This document shows, one piece after another, positions 11,177 to 22,511 of a stretch of DNA of 64,000 nucleotides. Position 1 is the first letter of the stretch; each line of letters starts with the position of its first letter. The notes under the pieces were generated by a model. It had not been told where the DNA came from. It was given only the letters and a program-made list of their open reading frames with translations, and searched no databases. Both the position numbers and the translations under genes were made by a program. The stretch is from Papaver somniferum (lineage: Eukaryota > Streptophyta > Magnoliopsida > Ranunculales > Papaveraceae): the NCBI RefSeq assembly GCF_003573695.1, contig NC_039365.1, forward strand, positions 80,425,082 through 80,489,081, in the 5' to 3' direction.

Positions 11177-12940
11177 TGTTAGAGTGAATGCTTGGTTGAA
11201 CCTACATACCTTGGTATGTCAAGTTTGTTGTCATATTTTAGTTTACAAAACTAATTTTTGATTTATCCTACTAAAGTGAGCTTCAATTTAAATAAATTAC
11301 GTAGTAAAATCTTAGGATTTTAATGGTTGATCATGATTCAAAGAAGATAATATCACGGGTTAGCTTCTTGCTAAGTCTAGTGGTGTTTCGACTTCCATGG
11401 TACTGGTTTGTTTAGAGCTCGAAACTAAGCTTAAGAGAATAACACAAGCGTTAATGAAATTTCAAGGCTTACAAATTCATTCTTGAGTTTGTAATATTTT
11501 GTGTTTTTTTGGTAGTTTACTGCTAATCATTTTCAATCACTTAAGCTGACAAACTTATGAGTTAAGTTTGTGAATTAGTTTACTTGTAGAACTCAAAATA
11601 TAACACAAAGAAAGTCTTAGAGTTTGCAAGCCTAACATGATGAGTACGCAAACCTACTCTAGAGAAATTCTATGAAAACTTTTGAGTTTTGATTTCGTAA
11701 ACCTATATTGTCGTTTATGTTTGCAAACCTATATAGGTGAATTTGCGAACCTAATATAAGATAAATCTCCTGAGAGTTTAGAAAATTTGAGTCGGGAACC
11801 TAAAGAGGTGAATTCAGTAACATAGTTTTGTTCTCTTGAGACTTTTGAACATTTGAGTTCGCATACCTAAAAAGATGAATTCGCAAGAATACGTTCTCTT
11901 GTAGCCATTTTGCATATGATTTGGTGGACATTCCTATTTGTGTCTGTGAACCTACAAACGAAAAATTTTGTATTTTCTTTACTTTGGTTCACGGACTTAA
12001 AACTTGTTGGTCATGAACCTAAACTTTAATGAGTCGGTCCATAAAATTTAATATCTCTGGGTTAATTCATTCTTCTTCAAGGTGAAATTTCTTCACCCTT
12101 ATGAATTGATACTTCTTAGATAAGTTTTTTGGTTAGAAAGTTTAATTTTTTTCTTGAAAGTTTAAGGTTATCTTTGGTAGTAATTTTTTTCATAAAATTC
12201 ACTTGAGCTAACGATTGTTTACAACTTCAAACCATGTAAAAAACCTCATTGCATGTCTAGCTAGTTCTTTCCAAATAAACAGTCCTCTGTATCTTAGAAA
12301 ATTAATGTGATTTAGCGGTTGATAATTTACTTGGGTTGCAAGAAATTCATTGCTTAAATCGTAAACAACCCGACCTTGATTGATTATTATATAATGGAGA
12401 TATCAACAACACTAAAACCTCAATCCCAATATTCTTGTGTATCTTGTTGCAAATTTGTCCTATAAGTACCCAAGGATCTTCGAGATCTAAGGTTCGACTT
12501 TGAAAAACTTCACTTGGGATTCATAAAGTGTAGGTTCACTTATCTTGGAACAAAGATAGTTTTGTAACTTGTATATGTATTTGTGCTGCTTATATTTATT
12601 GTCTTTTCTAATGTCTCTCTCCTTTGATTTAAGGTCATTCGAATATTACAAATCAAATCCTAGTTCGATTGAAAACTACGAGCATGATTGAGTATAACTC
12701 TTATCTATTTAAATCATATGTGTGATTTGTCCACAAGAATACATATTAGATTAAGTTATAGTTATGATTCCTATGTAGATAGAAGATTAGGTATCTCTAT
12801 AAGTTTTTAAGAGTATAAACCCTAGTCTTGAATTTAAATTCTCCTAAATTCAGGCAACTGATTTCTATTATTGATCTATAATCGACAGGAAATCACCAGG
12901 CGTCATGTTAAATTCAACGTGATGATCATATATGCTTGCA
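11177..12940 (+). repeat. Degenerate LTR-like sequence related to A/B
   Basis: At 11177 the sequence TGTTAGAGTGAATGCTTGG then GTTGAACC resembles the start of A and B LTRs, and the following bases (GTATGTCAAGTTTGTTGTCA, then TATTTTAGT) parallel the B LTR start at 24795-24825. Between 11610 and 12050 there are degenerate direct repeats around GCAAACCTA, comparable to repeats inside A LTRs. The 3' end is uncertain: no CA end with a primer site is seen. Only the left boundary has real support. Confidence 0.4.
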
Positions 12941-13753
12941 TGAACAAGCTTATATGAAAATCCATGACAAGATGCACAACAAAATACTTTGTTGAAACAT
13001 CGCAGCTACATTCAAAAAATCAAGTAATTTTCGTTCCAGATGCAAAAACTACAAAAATATAGAATTTTTTGTACTAGACACAACGTGATGATCATACGCA
13101 TAATAGCATGAGATATCAGGATATTCTTTATGGTTTTGAGATTCGACAAAGTCGCCTTCTACTAGTGTTCTTTTCTTCTTCCCCTTGGTTCCAAAACCGT
13201 TAACCTTATCAAGTGATTCTTCCATACATTCGCAAGAAGAATTGCGAGAAGTAGAAGACATTATTGAAAAAAATAACCTAGAGTGAGAGATCTCAACTCA
13301 ATATGGTTGGTATATAAACGGTTTCCCATGGAAGATTTCTAGGGTTTTAGAGTTTGTACGTGACCTACTTTATATAGGGTACCCGTATGGAACACGAACA
13401 TCCTATCTTAACCCAAAAGTTTTAAATGGTTTTAAATGACTTCTAGAGAGCGCCGCACATCATTAGATACTACATTGACCAATTCTCACAGCGTAATAGT
13501 CATACAATTTTTTTTGTTAAGTGAAATTTTTTCACACGTCTTAGCTCAATAAATCCACATTCTCAAGAAAAGAAAAATTTAGAGCACAAGAGTAGCAAAG
13601 TGTAGCTCATGTAAACAAGAACTATTTGACATAAATAGTACACCTAATTATTATCACCTTACTCAACAGGATTTTCATGAGTAATATTCCAAACCTTGTC
13701 ATTAATTAACATAAGAACAAGCATTATGCTAATCAGATGGATAATGCTTTTTT
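12941..13753. other. Unassigned stretch with one small minus-strand ORF
   Basis: An open frame at 13261-13049 on the minus strand encodes 70 residues, starting MSSTSRNSSCECMEESL with a basic KGKKKR patch. No domain is recognised. Its ATG has TATA-like ATATAAAC about 45 bases upstream, which may be chance. The rest is AT-rich DNA without recognisable features; it may be the 3' continuation of element A4. Confidence 0.25.
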
Positions 13754-16700
13754 TTAAACCATTTTTTCCCCTCTCATTTTTGGAAGATTCCCTTTTTGAT
13801 ATGAAAAATCGCCATAAAACTTATTATCACCAAAGTATGAGACTAAGTTTGAACCCTTACCTGAAGAAGCTTTTCTGGAAGAGTATGACAACCTGTCAAT
13901 AAGATCTTTGTATCTTGCAATTATTAGATTCAAATTGTCTTCTATAGCTCCATTACGAGTAGTTTCTTCAGGTATCTTTTTCACATCTTGAGTATCTTTG
14001 TGAACCAAAAATTGAGAGTGACCCTTTTGAATCTTCCTTGACCGATTAGGGTTAAAGACACTATTACATGTTCGAACATTAAAAGAACAAATTGAACTGA
14101 TCTTCCTGGAAAGTTTCATAGGGTAAGTACTAAAACCGATTGGTTTAGACATATGAATATCAGTTGCACCTTTGAGAATTTAATCTAAGGTATGTTGGAG
14201 TCGACCAATTTGATTAACATCCAGTCTTAATTTGCACCTCGTCGAACATGTCCTTTTGTATCACAATAGAGGCACACTTTCTGGTCGGCAGAGTGATTAG
14301 AGTAAGCAGACTAAACACAATCGTTAGAAGATTTTTTCTTTCGGTGAGAGGAAGTAATTCCTTGATTAAATGATGAAAAGCGGGGGTATAACAACCACAC
14401 CCAATAATTTATTCTGCAATCTCTATGGACTAAGCTCCAATTTAATTCCGAGAACACCAACTTAAAAGCAAGACTCAATCAAGAATTACATCAAAGAGTT
14501 TTTATCTCTTTCTCAATACAATAAGCAAATCAAACAGATAGAAATCTGAGAGCCTAATTGATATGAGAAATAACTTGGACGGTACCAAAGACCAATTCCC
14601 AAGTGTCAATCAAGTTTTATCCAACAATCAAGGTAGGATTTATCAACTGATTAAATTACGCACGACCTGCGATATTTCAATTATATAAACAAATATAATA
14701 CGGAAAATAAATAACACAGACACCAAAATTTTTGTTAACGAGGAAACCTCAAATGCAGAAAAACCCCGGGACCTAGTCCATATTTGAACACCACACCCTA
14801 TTAAGCCGCTACAGACTCTAGCCTACTACAAGTTAACTTTGGACTGGAATGTAGTTGAGCCCTAACCAAGTCTTACACCGACTAAGGTACAGTCGCATTC
14901 CTTATGCCTCTAGAACCACGACGGATTATGTGCACTTGTTTCCCTTAGATGATCTCACCCACAACTAAGAGTTGTTGCGACCTAAATTCGAAGACTTATA
15001 AACAAATATGTCACCTACAGATATGTCTATCCTTTATTTTGTTTGTTTCTTCTTTTGATACAAAGATCAAGGTGAACAGGAACCAACTAATAATCAGGTC
15101 TTATACTCACGAAGAACATCCTCGAAATATTAGTCACCTCATAATAACCTAACTGATTAACAGAAGAAGTTATTGCGGAATCACAAGAGTCTGAGGCAAA
15201 GAACTGTTTCGATTACTTTTTATATATTACCTATCGGAGACAAATCTCGAGTAACCTTAGAGAAGATAAAACTCAATACGATAGAAAAAGTAATATCATA
15301 ATATGCAACTACAGAGAAAATAGTTGGATCGGACTTCACGAATCCCAATTGAAGTCTTCAAGTCGTTAACCTAATAATGGTTTTGGAAAACCTAGGTTAA
15401 ATTAGAATCGACACTAGTTTGCAACTAGGACATGGGAAAGTGTCGGGATTAGGTTTTCCAGTTGCTAAAGTTTTCCCTTATATGGTATTTCAAATCATGG
15501 TTGCTTACAGTCAAAGCTAAGATAACTTAGTAACAAAGCATTCAATATTCACCGTTAGATGAACTCTTGATTTAAGATTCAAGCTAAGTCTGCTTAGAAA
15601 CTAAGCAATTAATCCGCATCGTTAGATGGTCTTAGCTTGTTACACACAAATGAAATATACTTATATTTAGATAGGTTACCGTACCTAAACGTGTATATTG
15701 AGTTGGCTCAATAACAGTTAACCGAAGTTAGCTATATGAACACTTTTGTCTTAGTCGTATTCATCTAACACTTCTAGATCAAAAATGAACATCAATCAAT
15801 CATGATATATAATCAAATGAATCAAATTGTGTTTCAAATAGAGTTTTTCAATTTTTCATTATCTCATAGAAATAAATATGAACAAATTGAATCGAAATCG
15901 GTTTGATTCATAATCGTACAACATACTTATACAAGAATCAATTCATAAACATTAATCCATAGTTTGCAAAGTTAATTTGCATTCCTTAAATCATAAATTT
16001 TTTAGTTCATGAGTATGAGTATCATAAATTACCGATTTTAGAACTTCACCACTGTATTCGCAAACGAGGTACGCGAACAGCAGCTCCAGACATTGGCCTA
16101 GTCAAGTCGTTCGCAAACCCGGTTCGCAAACAACCATTTCGGACCCAACTCAGGTAAACCCGTTCTCATACTAGGTACACAAACAAGTGTTCCAGACCTT
16201 CTCAGATAAATCAGTTCGCATACTAGGTACGCAAACAAGAGTTCCGGACCTGAATCATCACAATACAGTTTGCATACTAGGTATGCATACCGTGTTATAT
16301 CCAGGCATGGGTAATTGTTCTAAAATATCGTTTCAATCATTGAAACATCCTTGGAAGACGACAATGGTAATCTCACACATACCATTAGCTTCAAGAAATT
16401 TTCAAGTGATCGAATGATCAATACGAAACTTCCCGAGCTAACATCAAATGAATGTCTCACACAAATCATATAAGATGTTCAAGGTAATTTTCACATGATC
16501 ATCTTTGACTTAATATTTAGTTTCCAGCAAATAGATTGTTTCCAACTAAACTCGTCAAGAATACGATGAACATAGATAAAGCAAAAAAGCTTCCGACACA
16601 TATTTCGAGAAATAGATAAGCGAGATAAACTTGGCTCGAAATATTAAATGTGTATAATGTAAAATTCTATATAGCTATATGACTTAGTCTCATTAGAAAA

Positions 16701-17541
16701 TAGAATAGACTTCTGAGTGGTCGATAAGTTTTAGTCTCCACATACCTTTTTTAATGAAGTTCCTCCAAGATCCTCAGTAGATCTTCTTCTTTAATTAGTG
16801 AACGCCGTGAAGTCTAAAGCTCAACTACACATTCTATCCTAATCTGAGAGATAGATATAAGTAAACTAGAAATAAAGTATATATTTTTGATCAACTACAG
16901 TTGACAAACAAGCTTGAGATAGCAACGCTTGCGAGTTCGATCGAGCAGTCTAACAGAGGAAGTTAAATGCACATCTTTAGAAATATGAGGGATTTTTAAC
17001 TTAGCTTCTGAAACCGATTTCGTTAGAGAAACATGATTTCTAGTAGTCATATTTTCTAACTTCTCGGTTTTGTCAGAGGCAATTGGTATAATGGGCTCTT
17101 CAGAACAGACCTTGCAATGAACAGAGAATTCACTTAATATTCGTTTGATTTCTAAGGCATTCTCTTTAAGTTTGTCCTCGAGTAAAGTTCTTAACAAACT
17201 TACTTAGGCTTTTTATTCACGAAGAATGCTTAATTGAGAGTCACGTTCATTGACCATACCAATAAGTTTATTGACTTTGTGTTTCAGCCTATTAACTTCA
17301 GTGAACTGGATTCTAACCTGTCTTGGAATCACATCACTTTTTTTAGCTGCTTCCCTCTCCACTTCAGAGTCATACTCATCACTAAGATAATAAGGATAAC
17401 ACTTATCAGTATCTGGTTTTTTCATGGGAACATGATGTTCATCTATAATTGAGACAGATGAATCGTTCTCTTTGATAGAATCTGTAAAACAGTACTTTTA
17501 TTCCTGGCGATACGTTTATCAGAGATAACACTTCTGTCCAT
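13754..17541 (-). pseudogene. Gag-like remnant of element A4, split by solo LTR A3
   Basis: The frame starts at ATG 17541 on the minus strand (MDRSVIS, compare MDISVIS in A2), 53 bases after a primer site, and shifts frame soon after. Readable pieces are 17425-17213 (acidic, then coiled-coil-like: FTEVNRLKHKVNKLIGMVNE) and 17197-16956. Solo LTR A3 interrupts it from 16955 to 14374. Coding resumes at 14373 with a zinc knuckle, CLYCDTKGH, whose last cysteine is lost, and then 14152-13754, a Lys/Ser-rich tail. No pol follows. This resembles the A1 gag remnant: gag start, coiled coil, knuckle, basic tail, without the UBN2 core. It is clearly inactive. Confidence 0.6.
14374..16955 (-). repeat. A-family LTR A3, minus strand, probable solo LTR
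   Basis: Read on the plus strand it starts TGAAAAGCGGGGGT and ends near CGATCGAGCAGTCTAACA, the reverse complement of A LTR ends; length 2582 bp. Both flanks are pieces of the A4 gag frame, so it is a single LTR without internal region. The 5-bp flanks (AATGA left, GAGGA right) do not match, so the target duplication has decayed or the ends are displaced. Around 16050-16290 it carries direct repeats of about 65 bp with CATACTAGGTACGCAAACAA. Confidence 0.8.
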
Positions 17542-17593
17542 AATAATCAGACTGCTAAAAACACAAACTTATGAGGTCTTAGCGTGTTTGACT

Positions 17594-17605
17594 GCTCTGA
17601 TACCA
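17594..17605 (-). other. Primer binding site (A4)
   Basis: GCTCTGATACCA on the plus strand is the reverse complement of the standard Met-tRNA primer site. It lies two bases before the reversed A4 5' LTR at 17608 and sets A4 on the minus strand. Confidence 0.9.
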
Positions 17606-18282
17606 ATTGAAATCATGGGGGTACAACAACCACACCCAACTTTTTCGTTCGACAATCTGAATGGACTAAACTCTGATATAATTCCGAAAGTAACAACTTA
17701 ATGAAACTCAATCAAGGAAAGATATTGTGAAAGCATAGCTTGGTTGATTAAATACTAGAGTTAACTTCGTTTAGGTTAGACTATAAAGTCTAGGAATGTT
17801 GATACATACAAGTATATTACTCCGAAGACCTGAAGAATGTGAAGAAGTAACGAACTACAATGACGGCATCATCCTTCCACTTGAGGTTAGTAATACTGAC
17901 TTGAACTTGTTTCATTCCTAACATGTCTTTCAAGTTGTGCATATTGAAAACATAACTGCGAAGCTGTATAAATTGTATATTATGCTCTAGTGATGTGACA
18001 TGATCATAATAGTATGATCATTGTATTAAGGAATTAGACTGCAAAGTATAACGCTTATCTTTTGAACTTCGTATATATGACATCAACATAATCTTGTATA
18101 TATTGTTATGATTATATGTATGGGTTATGGTGAAGATTTCATCTTAGGAAACAATGTTTTACATTTGTTTGAAGGAAGTACATTCATAAACTTGTTTTGT
18201 GAATCGAAATGGAAATCAATAGAATTATAGGTCTTGCTATTTATTGCATATCTTTGGATGACCAATATGTGTGAGTTGGTAG

Positions 18283-18670
18283 AACCGATCTTAACTCAGG
18301 TTATATATCTTTGTATAACCGATCACAATGCCTAGACTTATGGTTTGGTATGACAGGTCTTGGTATTGGTGTAGCCGATCCTAAGTAATCACCATGTGAT
18401 GGTATGATCGATCCTTGTAATTTGTGTGACCGATCATAGTAATTGGTGTAACCGATCATAAGAATTGTGTGACCGATCCTTGTAATTGGTGTAACTGGTC
18501 TTGGTAACTGGTGTGACCAATCACAAGTAGATACCATGTGTAGATGGAACCGATCCGTGTAATTGGTGTAACAGGTCCTGGTAACTGGTGTGACCGATCA
18601 CATGTAGGTACCATATTTAGGTATAACCGATCCGAACCCATGTATGTGACTTGGAAGGACCGATCACAAC
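18283..18670 (+). repeat. ACCGATC minisatellite inside B1 LTR
   Basis: About a dozen degenerate units of roughly 25-35 bp contain ACCGATC(A/C), separated by AATTGGTGTA or GTAACTGGTGTG. A higher-order repeat of about 77 bp is visible (CCGATCCTTGTAATTGG at 18473, CCGATCCGTGTAATTGG at 18550). Open frames across it on either strand are by-products of the repeat. Reverse copies are seen in B3 (28240-28510), B4 (44490-44760) and B5 (about 61390-61680); B2 lacks it. Confidence 0.85.
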
Positions 18671-19146
18671 AAACCATTGTGATTTGGTATAACCAATATA
18701 GTAGTCTTGGAAAACTAGCAAACCAATTCTAAACCTGTTTGGAAGTGTGGTATAACCAATTCCAAGAATGCAAATCCATATAAATATGAAATAAGGATTT
18801 GCAGTGAAAAGATGACAACATACTTTGAACACGAGCAGTAATTCTTATCATTTATTGTTCAAATATATTCCTTGGTACTCAAGGTGATCCTGTGCTGAAA
18901 TATATTAAGAATCTTTTAATTAAGGTTTTTGATTCTATATGCATTAATTACCAGCAATTAATGAAAAGCTCTAGAAAATAAAAATTAGTAATGTGCATTT
19001 ACTAATTGGAGATTTACTATTGAGAGATTTCGGAAATATTGGTCAAGTATTTATTGGAAATAGGAAAACCGAATTTTTCCATTCATTGCATATCTTGAGT
19101 ATATTTCCAATTCTTGAAATTCCTTGGTGTCCAGAAATTTTTGGTA

Positions 19147-19154
19147 TATAAATA
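19147..19154 (+). promoter_or_regulatory. Putative LTR TATA box (B1)
   Basis: TATAAATA occurs in a context shared with B2 (25256-25263) and, on the minus strand, B3 (27684-27691). Conservation across copies supports a core promoter role; the start site is not determined. Confidence 0.5.
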
Positions 19155-21783
19155 CCTAATCTTGCATTTCTATCCTAAGAGCCAAGCAAACTTTATTTCT
19201 TGTTATTTCTGGTGGAGTCGTCTATTCGGAGAGGAAAGTATCCTAAGTAGGTGAAATCTCTTACAACCGCTCGTTTAAAGACTTCTGTGGAATCAAGAAG
19301 CTCTATGAGTACCGTTGGTGGGGAATTATATAATTGCAGTGTTATTAAATTTATATTTGATTTGATTGACTAACGGTTGTTGAAACTTTGGTTGCACCTA
19401 GTTTTGTTTATGCTTGAGAATCTTCTCTTCTGATATAAGATTCATTCAAACTAGATCGAAGTATCGGCGGGATCCTTAGAACTGTTGTTACATCTAAAGA
19501 CATCTTGTGATAATCCATTGTTAACATATTCCGTTCTTTGGGTGATTGATCACAAGATATTCAAGTGGCGTTGTGCAGGTTTTGAAGATAAAAGAAGATT
19601 TGAAGACGAAGAAGATTTCTTATTAGTTTTCGTATCTTGTGAATTTTGTACAAACCTTGATCGGCTGGGATCCAACTAGAATCAGTTTATCTGATTGATT
19701 AGTTGCATGAGATCGAGATTCTCTATATTTTTCTTTGAGATCTATATTGATTGAGTTTGAATCTAAACTTGACTACTTTGGTAGTTATTGGATAGATTGA
19801 TCTAACCAGACAAAGGGAGTTTATTTATATTAAACGGAAGAGCCTTTGTCAACGACTCATCTATATCTTGTAGCAAGATTTATTAGAGTGGTTACCAAAC
19901 AGATTCTTCCTTTGTCGTTTGGAATACGATCCAAAGAACTTTCTATTCACGTGTGTCACTCTAGAAGTAGAAGGTGCATGGATACTGAGGGAACTAAGTA
20001 TCTAGGGGTAGTCTTCTTGGTCTCAACTATATGAAGTTGGTATTAGATTTTGTATAACGACTTAATTATGAGAGTATTCAAAACTGGACTAGGTCCCGTG
20101 GTTTCTATGCATTTTCAGTTTCCTCGTTAACAAAATGTTGTTGTGTCATTTACTTTTCTATTCCGCAATTAGAATTGTTTTTATTATAATTAAAAGTAAA
20201 TCACACTTGTACGTTAACTCCGCATTACTTGATAGTGATCCTATAGAGTTTGGTGATTTCCGAATCTATCATCAAGTAACACACTTGGTTGTTGTATTGT
20301 CTCGATCTTGTATCCTTAGTCAATCACACAAGTTATCTTGTTGTTGTAATGTCTCGATCTCGTATCAATAGATGATCACACGAAGTGTGAACCGAATTGT
20401 TGTATTGTCTCGACTTTGTCTATAGACTATCACATTCGGTAAAGGACTTATAGGTTGAAATAAAAATATTGTGCTGTATCTGGGTACCCTCGTAGTTTCA
20501 AGTATCGAAGAGATTTATCTCTTTCTCAACATAATCAGTTAATCAAACATATATGAATTCGTGAACCTAATTGATGTGAGAAAAACTCATATGGTACCAA
20601 AGACCAATATCCGAGTGTCAATCAAGTTCTATCCAAAAAACAAGGTTGGATTTATCAACTGTGATTGAACAATGCACAACCTGTGATATTTCGATTATAT
20701 AAAGAAAATATAATGGGAAAAAGAAATAACACAGACACCAGAAATTTTGTTAACGAGAAAACCGCAAATGCAGAAAAACTCCAGGACCTAGTCCATACTT
20801 GAACACCATATTGTATTAAGCCGCTACAGACTCTAGCCTACTGACAAGATCACTTCGGACTGGAAAGTAGTTGAGCCCTAACACAATATCACATAGATTA
20901 AGGTACAATCATGTTCCTTGGCAAGACCCTGCACACTTGATTCCCATAGCTAACGTCCTTTATAAACTAGGAGTTGCGACGACCCAAAGTCGAAGACTTA
21001 TAAACAAATCGGTCCCCCACATATAAGTTTATTCTTATTTTTGGTTTCCGTCTTTAGATTAAAAGGTCAAGGTGAACAGGAAACATAACTAATAATCTGG
21101 TCTTATGTCTCTCAAAGAGCAACCTAGAATATTAGTCACCTCACAATAACCTAACTGATTTACAAAAGAAGTTATTGCGGAATCATAAGAGTATGAGACG
21201 AAGAACTGTTGTGATTACTTTTTATATCTTACCCATCAGAGATAAATATCGAGACAATCTTAGAGAAGATTAAACTCAATACGATAGAATAGTAAGATCA
21301 GGATATGCAACTACAGAGAAAATAGTTGGACCTGGCTTCACGAATCCGAAGCAAAGTCTTTAAGTCGTTAAACCTAGTAATGGTATTCAGAAGAATTAGT
21401 AACCTAGGTTAAGAGAGAATAGACTCTAGTTTGCAACTAAGACACAAAGAAGTGTCGGGATTAGGTTTCCTAACTGCTAGAGTTTCTGCTTATATAATCT
21501 TTCAAATCAGGGTTGCTTACAATCAAAGCTAAGATAGCTTATTAACAAAGCAATCAATATTCACCGTTAGATGAAAACTTGACTTAAGATTCAAGTTAAG
21601 TTTGCTAGAAAATAAGCAATCATTCTCCACCGTTAGATGGTTTAGCTTGATACACACAAATGAAATATACTTATATTCATATATGGATAAATCATACCTA
21701 AACGTGTATAATGAGTTGGCTCAATAACAACTAACCGAAGTTAGCCATATGAACACTTTTGGCTCAGCTATTTTCACCAAACA

Positions 21784-22511
21784 TGAAAAAGCGGGGGTAT
21801 AACAACCACACCCAATAATTCGTTCGGCAATTTGTGTGGACTAAACTCAAATATAATTCCGGGAGCACCAACTTAAAAGAGAGACTCAATCAAGAAATAT
21901 ATCAAATAGTTTTTATCTCTTTCTCAATACAATCAACAAATCAAACAGATAGAAATCCGTGAGCCTGATTGAGATGAGAAATAACTTGGACGGTACCAAA
22001 GACCAATGGCCAAGTGCCAATCAAGTTCTATCCAACAATCAATGTCGGATTTATCAACTGATTGAATTACGCACAACCTGTGATATTTCAATTACATAAA
22101 CAAATATAATGCGGAAAATAAATAACACAGACATTAGAAATTTTGTTAACGAGGAAACGTAAATGCCGAAAAACCCCGGGACCTAATCCAGATTTGAACA
22201 CCACATTGTATTAAGCCGCTACAGACTCTAGCCTACTACAAGTTAACTTCGGATTGTAATGTAGTTGAGACCTAACCAAGTCTCACACCAATTCAGGTAC
22301 AGTCGCGTTCCTCACGCCTCTAGAACCACGCCGGATTCTGCGCACTTGATCCCCTTAGCTGATCTCACCCACAACTAAGAGTTGCTAAGACCCAAATTCG
22401 GAGACTTATAAACAAATTTGTCTCTCACAGATATGTCTATCCTTTTATTTATTTTTTTGTTCCGTCTTTTGATATAAAGATCAAGGTGAACATGAACCAA
22501 CTAATAATCTG
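21784..22511 (-). repeat. Truncated A-family LTR A5, minus strand
   Basis: It starts TGAAAAAGCGGGGGT inside the A4 LTR and follows A3 closely until AATAATCTGGT at 22511, where the A sequence should continue CTTATG. Instead it joins B2 internal sequence. The missing remainder and the abrupt change of family mark a rearrangement breakpoint. Confidence 0.78.

Larger units (their letters stand above)
17726..20500 (+). repeat. B-family LTR B1, plus strand, solo LTR
   Basis: The LTR runs from TGTGAAAGCATAGCTTGG to GGGTACCCTCGTAGTTTCA, 2775 bp. Both flanks are parts of one A LTR, so this is a solo LTR left by recombination between two LTRs. The flanking pentamers, GATAT and AGTAT, match only in part. 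It contains the full minisatellite module (18283-18670) and a TATAAATA box at 19147-19154. Confidence 0.82.
17608..21783 (-). repeat. 5' LTR of A4, split by solo LTR B1 and truncated
   Basis: It starts TGAAATCATGGGGGTAC next to the primer site and matches A LTRs to 17725, is interrupted by B1 (17726-20500), and resumes at 20501 with TTTATCTCTTTCTCAACA, the continuation seen in A3 at about 14497. It runs to 21783, where another A LTR (A5) begins, so its outer end is missing. Confidence 0.8.

Noticed and set aside
18301..18832. Several minus-strand ORFs with repeated RSHQLP peptides
   Set aside because: They are translations of the ACCGATC minisatellite in the B1 LTR.
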